DNA from: Plut-88900 sp965116945
GTDB lineage: Bacteria; Chloroflexota; Dehalococcoidia; Plut-88900
DNA: 64,000 nt
Direction: 5' to 3'
Assembly: GCA_965116945.1 (NCBI GenBank)
Contig: OZ220734.1
Location: forward strand, 1,736,001-1,800,000
Both the position numbers and the translations under genes were made by a program. The notes beneath the pieces are model-generated. The model was not told where the DNA came from and did not search any database. It was given only the letters and a program-made list of their open reading frames with translations. Shown piece after piece: positions 49,123 through 56,357 of the stretch. How positions within the stretch are numbered: position 1 is the stretch's first letter; each line of letters begins with the position of its first letter.

Positions 49123-49854
49123 ATGCCCACAGACAAAGTATACACAGACGCAGCATCCGCCGTAGCGGACATCCCGGACGGCGCAACCGTGATGATAGGT
49201 GGATTCAGCAGTATCGGGGGGCACCCGGGCCACCTGATACTAGCGCTCAGAGACCAGGGAGCCCGAGCTCTCACCATCGTGAGTAACAGCATGGGGCTGG
49301 GAGGCGGGGCGGCTAGCTCCGGGAGACCAAGTGGAATCGCAGATGTGGCCGCGCTCGTAGAAAATCGTCAGGTGGCTAAAGGCATTGCATCTTTCCCAGT
49401 CTCGCCCAGGCCATCCAATCCGTCGCCATTCGAGTTGCTGTTAGCCGATGGCAAGGCCGAGATTGAGGCCCTGCCCCAGGGCACAATGACCGAGAGGATG
49501 AGAATAGCCGCGGCGGGGCTCGGGGGCTTTTACACCCGGGTGGGGGTGGGGACCATTATGGAGGAGGGTAAGGAGAAAAGGATTTTCGATGGAGAAGAGC
49601 ATATCCTGGAATTGCCGTTAAGGGCGGAATTTGCGCTTATTCACGCCCATAAAGCGGACAGACTGGGGAACTTGGTATACAAGGGTACTTCCCGCAACTT
49701 CAACCCGATAATGGCGGCCGCTGCCCGGACCACAATTGTGCAGACTGAGGAACTGGTGGAAATCGGAGAGTTGGACCCCGAGGAGGTAGTTACTCCCGGC
49801 GTTTACGTACAGCGAATCGTGCACATACCGGAATCGAAGATCAAGGTCGGGTGA
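49123..49854 (+). CDS. Class I CoA-transferase subunit A (3-oxoacid type), copy 1
   Basis: A 243-residue alpha subunit of a class I CoA-transferase. VMIGGFSSIGGHPGHLILAL matches the (V)xGGFxxxGxP glycine loop, and GTMTERMRIAAAGLGGFYTRVGVGT is the diagnostic middle segment; FALIHAHKADRLGNLVYKG follows. It should pair with subunit B encoded at 50316-50978, but an HNH endonuclease gene and about 130 nt of AT-rich DNA now lie between them. Confidence 0.93.
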   Translation: MPTDKVYTDAASAVADIPDGATVMIGGFSSIGGHPGHLILALRDQGARALTIVSNSMGLGGGAASSGRPSGIADVAALVENRQVAKGIASFPVSPRPSNPSPFELLLADGKAEIEALPQGTMTERMRIAAAGLGGFYTRVGVGTIMEEGKEKRIFDGEEHILELPLRAEFALIHAHKADRLGNLVYKGTSRNFNPIMAAAARTTIVQTEELVEIGELDPEEVVTPGVYVQRIVHIPESKIKVG

Positions 49855-49984
49855 AGATAGGGTCAGACCACCTTCAAGGACGCGTGGAGTATGTTTATCT
49901 AATAGGCTAGGGGTTATTTTGGCGGGGAAATGTCGGCAGAGGTAGAGACAAGGGATTAGGCATGTGAAGGCTAGGGGCTTTTCA

Positions 49985-50314
49985 ATGGCTAAATATTCGA
50001 ATAAAGATGCGCTTGATTACATCTACGGAAAGACCAAAGGCTATTGCTATCACTGCGGCAAGAAAATTGCGCGAAAGAACTATGGCAGGTTTAGGGAAAG
50101 AGGAGCTTGGGAAGTAGACCACGGCAATTCCAGGGACCGCGGAGGAGTAGACGATAAGAGAAACTGGATTCCCTCCTGTATCCCGTGCAATCGCAAGAAA
50201 GGTGCCAAGACAACCACACAATTCAGGCGGCAGATGGAGAAGATGAGGAGCTTTAGCAATTCAGGTGGCAGAAGGTTAACACTGGCAGAAGTCAATAGGT
50301 TGCTCTGGGGCTAG
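49985..50314 (+). CDS. HNH endonuclease
   Basis: A 109-residue HNH nuclease: two CxxC zinc knuckles (C21/C24 and C65/C68) frame the beta-beta-alpha site with WEVDHGNSRDRGGVDDKRNWIPSCIPCNRKKG (catalytic H46). A helical C-terminal tail follows. Codon usage is more A/T-rich than the flanking transferase genes. It stands alone between CoA-transferase A and B, which is not its normal context, and ends 1 nt before the B start codon. The frame opens at GTG 49964, but ATG 49985 after a G-rich run fits better. It could be a free-standing homing-type or a restriction-type nuclease; no methyltransferase is adjacent. Confidence 0.83.
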   Translation: MAKYSNKDALDYIYGKTKGYCYHCGKKIARKNYGRFRERGAWEVDHGNSRDRGGVDDKRNWIPSCIPCNRKKGAKTTTQFRRQMEKMRSFSNSGGRRLTLAEVNRLLWG

Positions 50315-50315
50315 C

Positions 50316-50978
50316 ATGAAGCAGAAGCTGGACAGAAACACCATTGCCCTCCGCGTGGCCCGAGAGTTCCGTGACGGAGACGTTGTAAACCTCGGTGCAG
50401 GCATCCCGACCCTATGCTCGAACTTCCTTCCCGAGGGCCGAAGGGTCTGGCTTCACTCCGAAAACGGTGTATTGGGGTATGGGCCCATCGCGCTGCCCGA
50501 AGAGCAGGACCCGAATTTGATTAATGCCGGCACCCAGTTCATTACTGCCACACCAGGCATCTCCTTCTTCAATTCCGCCGACGCCTTTAACATGATCCGG
50601 GGCGGTCATGTGGACATAACGGTTCTGGGTGGGTTCCAGGTCTCAGAAAGGGGCGACCTGGCAAACTGGATCCTGCCGGGTCGGGGGTCCGGGAACGTGG
50701 GTGGGGCGATGGAGCTGGTGACGGGAGCAAAGAAGGTGATCGTGGCCATGGAGCACACCACAAGGAAGGGTGAACCCAAGCTGGTCAAGGAATGCGACTA
50801 CCTCCTGACCGGTGTGGGGTGTGTTGACCTGGTGGTTACCGATATCGCAGTTGTGCAGGTGACTGAGAGCGGGTTTCTGCTGCGGGAGACCGCACCAGGG
50901 TACACGCCTGAGGATGTCCAGGCGGAAACAGGCGCACACCTGGAGGTCAGCGAGAAACTGAAAGAGGTCCAGATTTGA
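50316..50978 (+). CDS. Class I CoA-transferase subunit B (3-oxoacid type), copy 1
   Basis: A 220-residue beta subunit. The nucleophilic glutamate that forms the CoA thioester is in VWLHSENGVLGYGP (the SENG motif), preceded by the VNLGAGIPTLCSNFLP loop; GGHVDITVLGGFQVSERGDLANWILPG is also standard. The likely partner is the A subunit at 49123. Its ribosome-binding site must lie within the end of the HNH gene. The stop overlaps the TTG start of the next A subunit. Confidence 0.93.
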   Translation: MKQKLDRNTIALRVAREFRDGDVVNLGAGIPTLCSNFLPEGRRVWLHSENGVLGYGPIALPEEQDPNLINAGTQFITATPGISFFNSADAFNMIRGGHVDITVLGGFQVSERGDLANWILPGRGSGNVGGAMELVTGAKKVIVAMEHTTRKGEPKLVKECDYLLTGVGCVDLVVTDIAVVQVTESGFLLRETAPGYTPEDVQAETGAHLEVSEKLKEVQI

Positions 50979-51727
50979 CGTTGACCAAGCTCAAGGGTCG
51001 GGCCCGTTCGGACAAGGTTTTCGTCACCTTCGCCGAGGCGGTGGCAGACGTCCAGGACGGAGCTACCGTGATAATCGGGCACTTTGGGGGCCCGGGCGGG
51101 ATGCCCATGCTCCTGCTCAGGGCTTTGAAAGACCATGGGGCTCGAGACCTCACGATAGTCGGGAACACGGCGGGGATCGGCGTCGTCTTCGGAGCGAGCA
51201 AGGACGCCCTTCGGATAGACCCAGGCGTGCTAGTAGCCAACGGACAGGTCTCCAGGGCAATTGTCTCGTACCCCATCGCACCTGGCGCCCCCCAACCCAA
51301 TCCCCTGGAAGAAGGCTTCAAGTCCGGAACGATTCAGATCGAGATGAACCCGCAGGGCATTCTTGCCGAGCGGATAAGGGCCGGAGGAGCGGGAATCGCG
51401 GCATTCTGGTCGCCGGTAGGGGTTGGGACAGTGGTGTCGGAGGGCAAGGAGACCCGTATTATTGATGGTAAGGAGTACATCCTTGAACACGCTATCAAGG
51501 GTGATTTCTCTCTCATTCGGGCCCACAAGGCCGACAAGGCGGGGAATCTCGTGTACCGGGGCAACATGCGACACTTCAACGTGAGCTCCGCGACAGCTTC
51601 TCGGGTCACGGTAGCCGAGGTTGATGAGATAGTTGAACCCGGGGAGCTGGACCCCGACAAGATTGTGACCCCAGGCATCTACGTGAACAGGATAGTGTGC
51701 CGACCCAAACAGTTCAGGGGTAAATAG
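50975..51727 (+). CDS. Class I CoA-transferase subunit A, copy 2
   Basis: A 250-residue alpha subunit, paralogous to copy 1, with VIIGHFGGPGGMPMLLLRAL (glycine loop), GILAERIRAGGAGIAAFWSPVGVGT and FSLIRAHKADKAGNLVYRG. The start is TTG 50975 inside a TTGA overlap with the preceding stop; AAAGAGG lies 8 nt upstream. The overlap ties its translation to copy 1 of subunit B. Confidence 0.93.
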   Translation: MTLTKLKGRARSDKVFVTFAEAVADVQDGATVIIGHFGGPGGMPMLLLRALKDHGARDLTIVGNTAGIGVVFGASKDALRIDPGVLVANGQVSRAIVSYPIAPGAPQPNPLEEGFKSGTIQIEMNPQGILAERIRAGGAGIAAFWSPVGVGTVVSEGKETRIIDGKEYILEHAIKGDFSLIRAHKADKAGNLVYRGNMRHFNVSSATASRVTVAEVDEIVEPGELDPDKIVTPGIYVNRIVCRPKQFRGK

Positions 51728-51731
51728 GCAG

Positions 51732-52391
51732 ATGTTCAGACTCGACCGGGAAGCAATAGCCCTGAGGGTTGCTAAAGAATTCCGTGACGGTGACGTGGTG
51801 AACCTGGGTATCGGCATCCCCACCCTGGCGGCCAACTACATACCGGAAGGTCGGACGGTCTGGTTCCACACGGAGAACGGGGCTGTCGGGTTCGGGGGGT
51901 CTCCACCCGAGGGTGAAGAAGACATCCACATGACCAATGCCGGCGGAGGGTTCGTAACCGCCCTTCCCGGAATGAGCATATTTGACACCATCGAAGCCTT
52001 CACCATAGTCAGGGGTGGGTATCTGGACATCACGGTGCTCGGGGCCATGCAGGTTTCCGAAAAGGGTGACCTTGCCAACTGGCTCAGGCCCGGTCGGCTC
52101 ATCGGCGGCATCGGAGGTGCGATGGATATAGTCGCAGGTGCGAAGCGGGTCATTGCGGCCATGGAGCACACCGACAAGAAGGGCACCCCGAAGATAGTCA
52201 GGGAATGCACGTCGCCTTTAACGGCGGTGGGGTGTGTGACCATGATCATTACGGACATGGCTGTTATAGAGATTGGGGAGCAGGGACTTACTCTGGTAGA
52301 ACACGCCCCCGGCCTGAGTGTCGAGGATATCCAATCGGTGACGGATGCACCGCTGAGGGTGTCGGGCGAATTGACGGAGATGGAGCTCTAG
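51732..52391 (+). CDS. Class I CoA-transferase subunit B, copy 2
   Basis: A 219-residue beta subunit with the nucleophile in VWFHTENGAVGFGG (TENG variant of SENG) and the VNLGIGIPTLAANYIP loop. It starts 4 nt after the second A subunit. With the first pair this gives the order A-HNH-B-A-B, so the cell can make two heterodimeric transferases with possibly different acid specificity, or mixed ones. Confidence 0.93.
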   Translation: MFRLDREAIALRVAKEFRDGDVVNLGIGIPTLAANYIPEGRTVWFHTENGAVGFGGSPPEGEEDIHMTNAGGGFVTALPGMSIFDTIEAFTIVRGGYLDITVLGAMQVSEKGDLANWLRPGRLIGGIGGAMDIVAGAKRVIAAMEHTDKKGTPKIVRECTSPLTAVGCVTMIITDMAVIEIGEQGLTLVEHAPGLSVEDIQSVTDAPLRVSGELTEMEL

Positions 52392-52401
52392 CCGATCCGC
52401 G

Positions 52402-52430
52402 TTGACGCTTATCAATGCCGCGCCTATAAT
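52402..52430 (+). promoter_or_regulatory. Strong sigma-70-type promoter of the ThDP-enzyme gene
   Basis: TTGACG (52402-52407), a spacer of exactly 17 nt, and TATAAT (52425-52430). It is the best promoter match in the window. The start would be near 52437, leaving a leader of about 130 nt before the ATG at 52570. A 33-codon frame beginning with GTG at 52440, almost at the transcript 5' end, runs to TGA 52539-52541. Confidence 0.8.
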
Positions 52431-52569
52431 CAGCGCACCGTGGTGGAGGAACGTTTCCGAACGACAGAGGACAGAACATACTGTCGCGCAGGTTTTTCCG
52501 CTTCGAATACATGGGCATCGATGGTGAAGGCGCATCGGTGACCGGGAAGAATATTTCAGGGAGGAAACA

Positions 52570-54219
52570 ATGGCCGAGATTACAGGCAACAGACTTCTTG
52601 CGAAGTCACTAAGACACGAGGGCGTCAGCCACCTGTTCTTCCTTTCGGGCGGACCGATGGACAACTTCTATCTGGACGCCGAAAAGGAAGGCATCAAGCT
52701 CTTTGACGCCCGCCACGAGCAGGCCGCAGCTATGATGGCCCACGCATGGAGCCGGGCGACAGGGCAGACGGGCGTTTGCTCAGCGTGCTCGGGTCCGGGC
52801 GCTACAAACCTGGTCACGGGCGTGGTCACCGCCTTCACCGACGCGGTTCCCATAGTAGCCCTAGGCGGCTCCAGCAACTCCAGTTTGACCCACTGGGAAG
52901 ACTTCCAGGAAATCGACCAGGTCAGCGTGTTTCGCCCGATAACCAAGTGGTCGGGCCAGGTCAACAAGGCAGAGAGAATGCCTGAGCTGGTCAGTGTGGC
53001 ATTTCGCAAGGCCTGGGGCAACAGGCCGGGCCCCGTGTACCTGGACCTTCCCGGCGACGTCCTCCACGAGCGGGTGGATGAGGCCAATGTGCATTTCCCT
53101 GTCAACTCCCGCACAGACGCCCGAATCCTCGGTGACCCGGATGAGGTGAAGCGGGCCATCGAACTACTGTCGAAGGCAGAAAAGCCGCTGGTACTGTCTG
53201 GTACGGGAGTCATGTGGTCTCGGGCACACCAGGAAATCCAGGAATTCGTAGAGGCTACTGGCATTCCCTTCTACACCACTCCCCAGTCCCGGGGCGTAAT
53301 CCCCGAGGACCACGAGCTTTGCTTCCCCGCTGCCAGGTCTATGGCATTCAGGGAGGCTGACGTGGCCCTGGTGGTCGGCACCCGTATCAACTGGATCTGG
53401 CAGTACCTGCAGGCTCCCCGGTTCCGGGCAGACCTGAAGACCATCCAGGTGAACACCGACAGGGAAGAGATTGGGCACAACAAGGCAGCGGACGTCGGGA
53501 TAGTCGGCGACGCCAAGATGGTGCTCAAGCAGCTTACCGAAGAGGCCAAGGAGCAGAACTTCGCCAACAAGAGCAAGAGCGGCTGGATAGACCAGTTGCG
53601 GGCGAAGGAAGCCTCCAACAACGAGCGCAACCAGCCGACCCTGAACTCCGACCAAATCCCGATGCACCCGCTTCGTATGATGAAGGAGATCAAGGAGTTC
53701 CTCCCCAGGGACGCCATGCTGGTGGTAGACGGCCACGAGACACTGAACTTCGGGCGGCAGAGCCTGCCGACGTACTACCCCGGCCACAGGATCAACTCCG
53801 GTTCCTCGGGTTGCATGGGTGTCGGGCTTCCGTTTGGCATTGCCTCGGCGCTGGCCAAGCCCGACAAGAAGACCCTCGTCATTCACGGCGACGGCTCCTT
53901 TGGAATCAACGCCATTAACATCGACACCGCAGTGCGGCACAACATCCCCGTGGTCTGCGTCGTGAACGTGAACGGCGGTTGGGCTTCGGGTCGCCAGGGT
54001 GACGATGTCCTGAGGACCGGCATCGAGCTCGGATTCGAGCAGCGGTACGACAAGCTAGGCGAGGCCCTCGGGGCGCACGGCGAGTACGTAGAGAAGCCGG
54101 AAGAGCTGAAACCCGCCCTCCAGCGGGCCTTCGACTCTGGCAAGCCGGCCATCGTCAACGTGATCACAGACCGCTGGGCCGCCTCGACGACCCAGAACTT
54201 CCAGCCCTACGATCACTAG
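52570..54219 (+). CDS. Thiamine-diphosphate enzyme, acetolactate synthase/oxalyl-CoA decarboxylase-like
   Basis: A 549-residue three-domain ThDP enzyme. The PYR domain has the activating glutamate in FDARHEQAAAMMAHAWSRATG (about 36-56). The central domain spans about 190-340. The PP domain has HGDGSFGINAINIDTAVRHNIPVVCVVNVNGGW (GDG...N). The pattern fits the large catalytic subunit family of acetolactate synthase, glyoxylate carboligase, oxalyl-CoA decarboxylase and similar. No regulatory small subunit is near, so valine biosynthesis is unlikely to be its role. The neighbouring CoA-transferases would suit a CoA-linked decarboxylation. GGGAGG precedes the ATG. Confidence 0.9.
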   Translation: MAEITGNRLLAKSLRHEGVSHLFFLSGGPMDNFYLDAEKEGIKLFDARHEQAAAMMAHAWSRATGQTGVCSACSGPGATNLVTGVVTAFTDAVPIVALGGSSNSSLTHWEDFQEIDQVSVFRPITKWSGQVNKAERMPELVSVAFRKAWGNRPGPVYLDLPGDVLHERVDEANVHFPVNSRTDARILGDPDEVKRAIELLSKAEKPLVLSGTGVMWSRAHQEIQEFVEATGIPFYTTPQSRGVIPEDHELCFPAARSMAFREADVALVVGTRINWIWQYLQAPRFRADLKTIQVNTDREEIGHNKAADVGIVGDAKMVLKQLTEEAKEQNFANKSKSGWIDQLRAKEASNNERNQPTLNSDQIPMHPLRMMKEIKEFLPRDAMLVVDGHETLNFGRQSLPTYYPGHRINSGSSGCMGVGLPFGIASALAKPDKKTLVIHGDGSFGINAINIDTAVRHNIPVVCVVNVNGGWASGRQGDDVLRTGIELGFEQRYDKLGEALGAHGEYVEKPEELKPALQRAFDSGKPAIVNVITDRWAASTTQNFQPYDH

Positions 54220-54246
54220 GCCGACAAGACAAATAGACGAGAAAAG

Positions 54247-54280
54247 AGCGGCCCCGACATTGTCGGGGCCGCTTCTTTTG
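54247..54280. terminator. Strong bidirectional intrinsic terminator
   Basis: A 12-bp perfect stem (54247-54258 with 54262-54273) with a 3-nt loop is preceded by GAAAAG and followed by TCTTTTG. It ends the ThDP-enzyme transcript and can serve the convergent DUF488 gene. Confidence 0.9.
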
Positions 54281-54302
54281 TCTTATCTGATGGAGGGACA
54301 GA

Positions 54303-54743
54303 CTAGCGGACCAGGTGGATAACTTCCATCTTGCCCCAATGCCTCTGCAGGTATTCGAGGACAAGGCGTCGGTGGCAATGGTCGGGGGAGTCTTCGGTGC
54401 AGAGGAGGCAGGCGTTGTCCAGAGTGGACTCGAGGTCCATTTCCTCGATACGTCGTTCCTGCATCAGGGCCATGAACTCGCCCTCGTAGCGGTCCCAGTT
54501 CTTGTGGTGCTTCTTGAGGCCGTCGAAGACCTCCTTGCTCGGGGCGAGGGTGGGGAGGTGGACGTAGTCCATGCCGCAGATCTCGCGCAGGAAGAATGGC
54601 AGGTCGCTCTTCTTGGTAAATCCGGTCAACTGATTGACGTTGTTCAGACGGATGTCGACAACCCGCTCCGCCCCCGACTCCCGCAGCAACTCAAAAAACC
54701 TCTCGGCCGATATCTTAGTGAATCCTATGGTGAAGATTTTCAA
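54303..54743 (-). CDS. DUF488 family protein
   Basis: A 146-residue small protein. It starts KIFTIGFTKISAERFFELLRESGAERVVDIRLNN and ends in the cysteine/histidine motif LLCTEDSPDHCHRRLVLEYLQ, both marks of DUF488. The family is of unknown function, with a suspected nucleic-acid or nucleotide role. The frame is open to 54902, but family members begin at this KIFTIGF, so the start is the TTG at 54743; no Shine-Dalgarno is visible. It lies 32 nt after the LLM gene on the same strand. Confidence 0.85.
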   Translation of the reverse strand: MKIFTIGFTKISAERFFELLRESGAERVVDIRLNNVNQLTGFTKKSDLPFFLREICGMDYVHLPTLAPSKEVFDGLKKHHKNWDRYEGEFMALMQERRIEEMDLESTLDNACLLCTEDSPDHCHRRLVLEYLQRHWGKMEVIHLVR

Positions 54744-54775
54744 AACGCGACAATTTAGCCAAGATTTTGGAAGGG

Positions 54776-55705
54776 CTATACCTTCACTTCCGGCACCACT
54801 TCCTCCGCCAGCCGAGTCAGATGCGCCACGTCCAGGTCGGGCGGAGAGATGATTACTTCGTTGCATCCGGCGTCTACCACTGACTGTAGCCGGGCCACGC
54901 ACGTGTCCAGGCTTCCATATGTGGTGTAGGTGTCCGAGTCGAAGGCGGGGCCGTAGACTGAGGTGGCCAACCCGCGGTTCCTCGCCCGGGCCTTTTCCAC
55001 ATCCTCATCTATCGTCATATATTCAAGGCTGGCGTAGCCCAGGGACTCCGGGTCCCGACCCCTCTCCTTCGCATGCCCCTTTATCTTGCTGATCTTCTCG
55101 GCGAGGATTTCCGGTGAGTTACGAGCCCCGCCTATCCAGCCGTCGGCTAGGGCCGCGGTGCGCTTTAAGACGCCGTCTGCCTCACCGCCTATCCAGATGG
55201 GGAGGTTCTCCTTTTGCATGGGCCGAGGCTCGATGTTGACGTTCTCAAAGTTCACGAACCGGCCTTCGTACGCTGCGTCGGGCCCCGACCAGATCGCTCT
55301 CATCGCCGCCAGGTTTTCCCGGAACCGCTTGACTCTCTCTTCCAGCTTCATGCCCAGGGAATGAAATTCAATCTCCCGCCCCCCGAGGCCAATTCCCAGG
55401 TCCAAACGTCCCCCGCTCAGCCAATCTATAGTGGAAACTTCCTTGGCGAGGAGAATTGGGTGTCGATGGGGAAGAAGGAGTACGGCTGTGCCAAGCCTGA
55501 CTCTCTCGGTCGCTGCGCTGGCCCAGGAGAGCATTGTCATGGCGTCGGGGACCTTGGAGGGGCTGTAAATCCTGTCCAGTATCCAGACTGATGCGAAGCC
55601 GAGGTTCTCGGCGGCGCGGAACCAGGTCTTGAAATCGGCGGGTGTCGGGAGGTCACCGCGAAAGTGGGTCGGCACGAGGACACTAAACTGGGTGGGTCGG
55701 GCCAT
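54776..55705 (-). CDS. LLM class flavin-dependent oxidoreductase
   Basis: A 309-residue luciferase-like monooxygenase: FSVLVPTHFRGDLPTPADFKTW, FASVWILDRIYSPSKVPD, RLDLGIGLGGREIEFHSLG and ENLPIWIGGEADGVLKRTAALADGWIG. It is shorter than the other LLM proteins here and closest in pattern to the F420-dependent group. AGGAGG precedes the ATG. It is placed upstream of DUF488 on the same strand; a functional link is not apparent. Confidence 0.9.
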   Translation of the reverse strand: MARPTQFSVLVPTHFRGDLPTPADFKTWFRAAENLGFASVWILDRIYSPSKVPDAMTMLSWASAATERVRLGTAVLLLPHRHPILLAKEVSTIDWLSGGRLDLGIGLGGREIEFHSLGMKLEERVKRFRENLAAMRAIWSGPDAAYEGRFVNFENVNIEPRPMQKENLPIWIGGEADGVLKRTAALADGWIGGARNSPEILAEKISKIKGHAKERGRDPESLGYASLEYMTIDEDVEKARARNRGLATSVYGPAFDSDTYTTYGSLDTCVARLQSVVDAGCNEVIISPPDLDVAHLTRLAEEVVPEVKV

Positions 55706-56012
55706 TGGTAGTACCTCCTAGGGGTCGGGATTGGGGGTGATGATGGATACGTCGGGTAGCCGATCATGGCCGCAATAATAGCACGGGAAAAGGAAGCTCA
55801 TTTCACTGCCAGAGTGTGACGTTCTAATGCTTGTGAAGCAGGGCATGGAAAGCGGGAGACCTGCCTTGTACTACAATGCAGGAGCCACGGTAGGAAAGCG
55901 AGTATTACAAAATCCTGCCAATAACTGTACTAACAGACCATATTGTCCGAACACTGAGATTCCTGTACTGTGCTATCCAATATACTCTCGTATCGGAGGG
56001 CAAAGGAGCGGT
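55706..56012. other. 307-nt divergent intergenic region
   Basis: This gap separates the LLM gene from the DUF1330 gene. It is AT-richer than its surroundings in 55880-55990 and holds TACAAT (55872-55877) and TATACT (55981-55986) on the plus strand. The second would place a transcript start about 20 nt before the DUF1330 ATG. No matching -35 was found. The upstream continuation of the DUF1330 frame is not considered coding. Confidence 0.45.
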
Positions 56013-56300
56013 ATGTCAGCATTCGTAATCGTAGACGTAGAGATAACGGACGCCAGCCTCTATGGGCAGTTTATGGAACAGGTGACGGCTACTGTCGAGA
56101 GCCACGGGGGCAAGTTCGTGGCCCGAGGCGGCAAGCTTGAGATAGTGCTGGGTGACTGGACACCGAAGCGGATGGCGATACTTCAATTCGACAACCTGGA
56201 CCAGGTCCATTCCTGGCTGCAATCTCCCGAGTACACCGCCCTGGATGACATTCGCTCCAGGTCTTCCAACATCAACATGGTGGTTGTTGAGGGTTCGTAA
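56013..56300 (+). CDS. DUF1330 family protein
   Basis: A 95-residue dimeric alpha/beta-barrel protein: SAFVIVDVEITDASLYGQFMEQVTATVESHGGKFVARGGKLEIVLGDW, then RMAILQFDNLDQVHSWLQSPEY, the full DUF1330 pattern. The fold resembles small stress-inducible or monooxygenase-like proteins; no activity is established. The frame opens 186 nt earlier, but AAAGGAG lies just before the ATG at 56013, which matches the family start. The ThDP enzyme gene follows after 57 nt. Confidence 0.87.
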   Translation: MSAFVIVDVEITDASLYGQFMEQVTATVESHGGKFVARGGKLEIVLGDWTPKRMAILQFDNLDQVHSWLQSPEYTALDDIRSRSSNINMVVVEGS

Positions 56301-56357
56301 AATAGACTCGTCGTTCCGTATTGAAGAAACCGTTGGACTGGAGAGGGTAGGCGTAGC

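Noticed and set aside
47972..49165. 397-codon plus-strand frame opposite the amidohydrolase
   Set aside because: Antisense shadow of the amidohydrolase (conserved motifs on the other strand); it also runs into the next gene.
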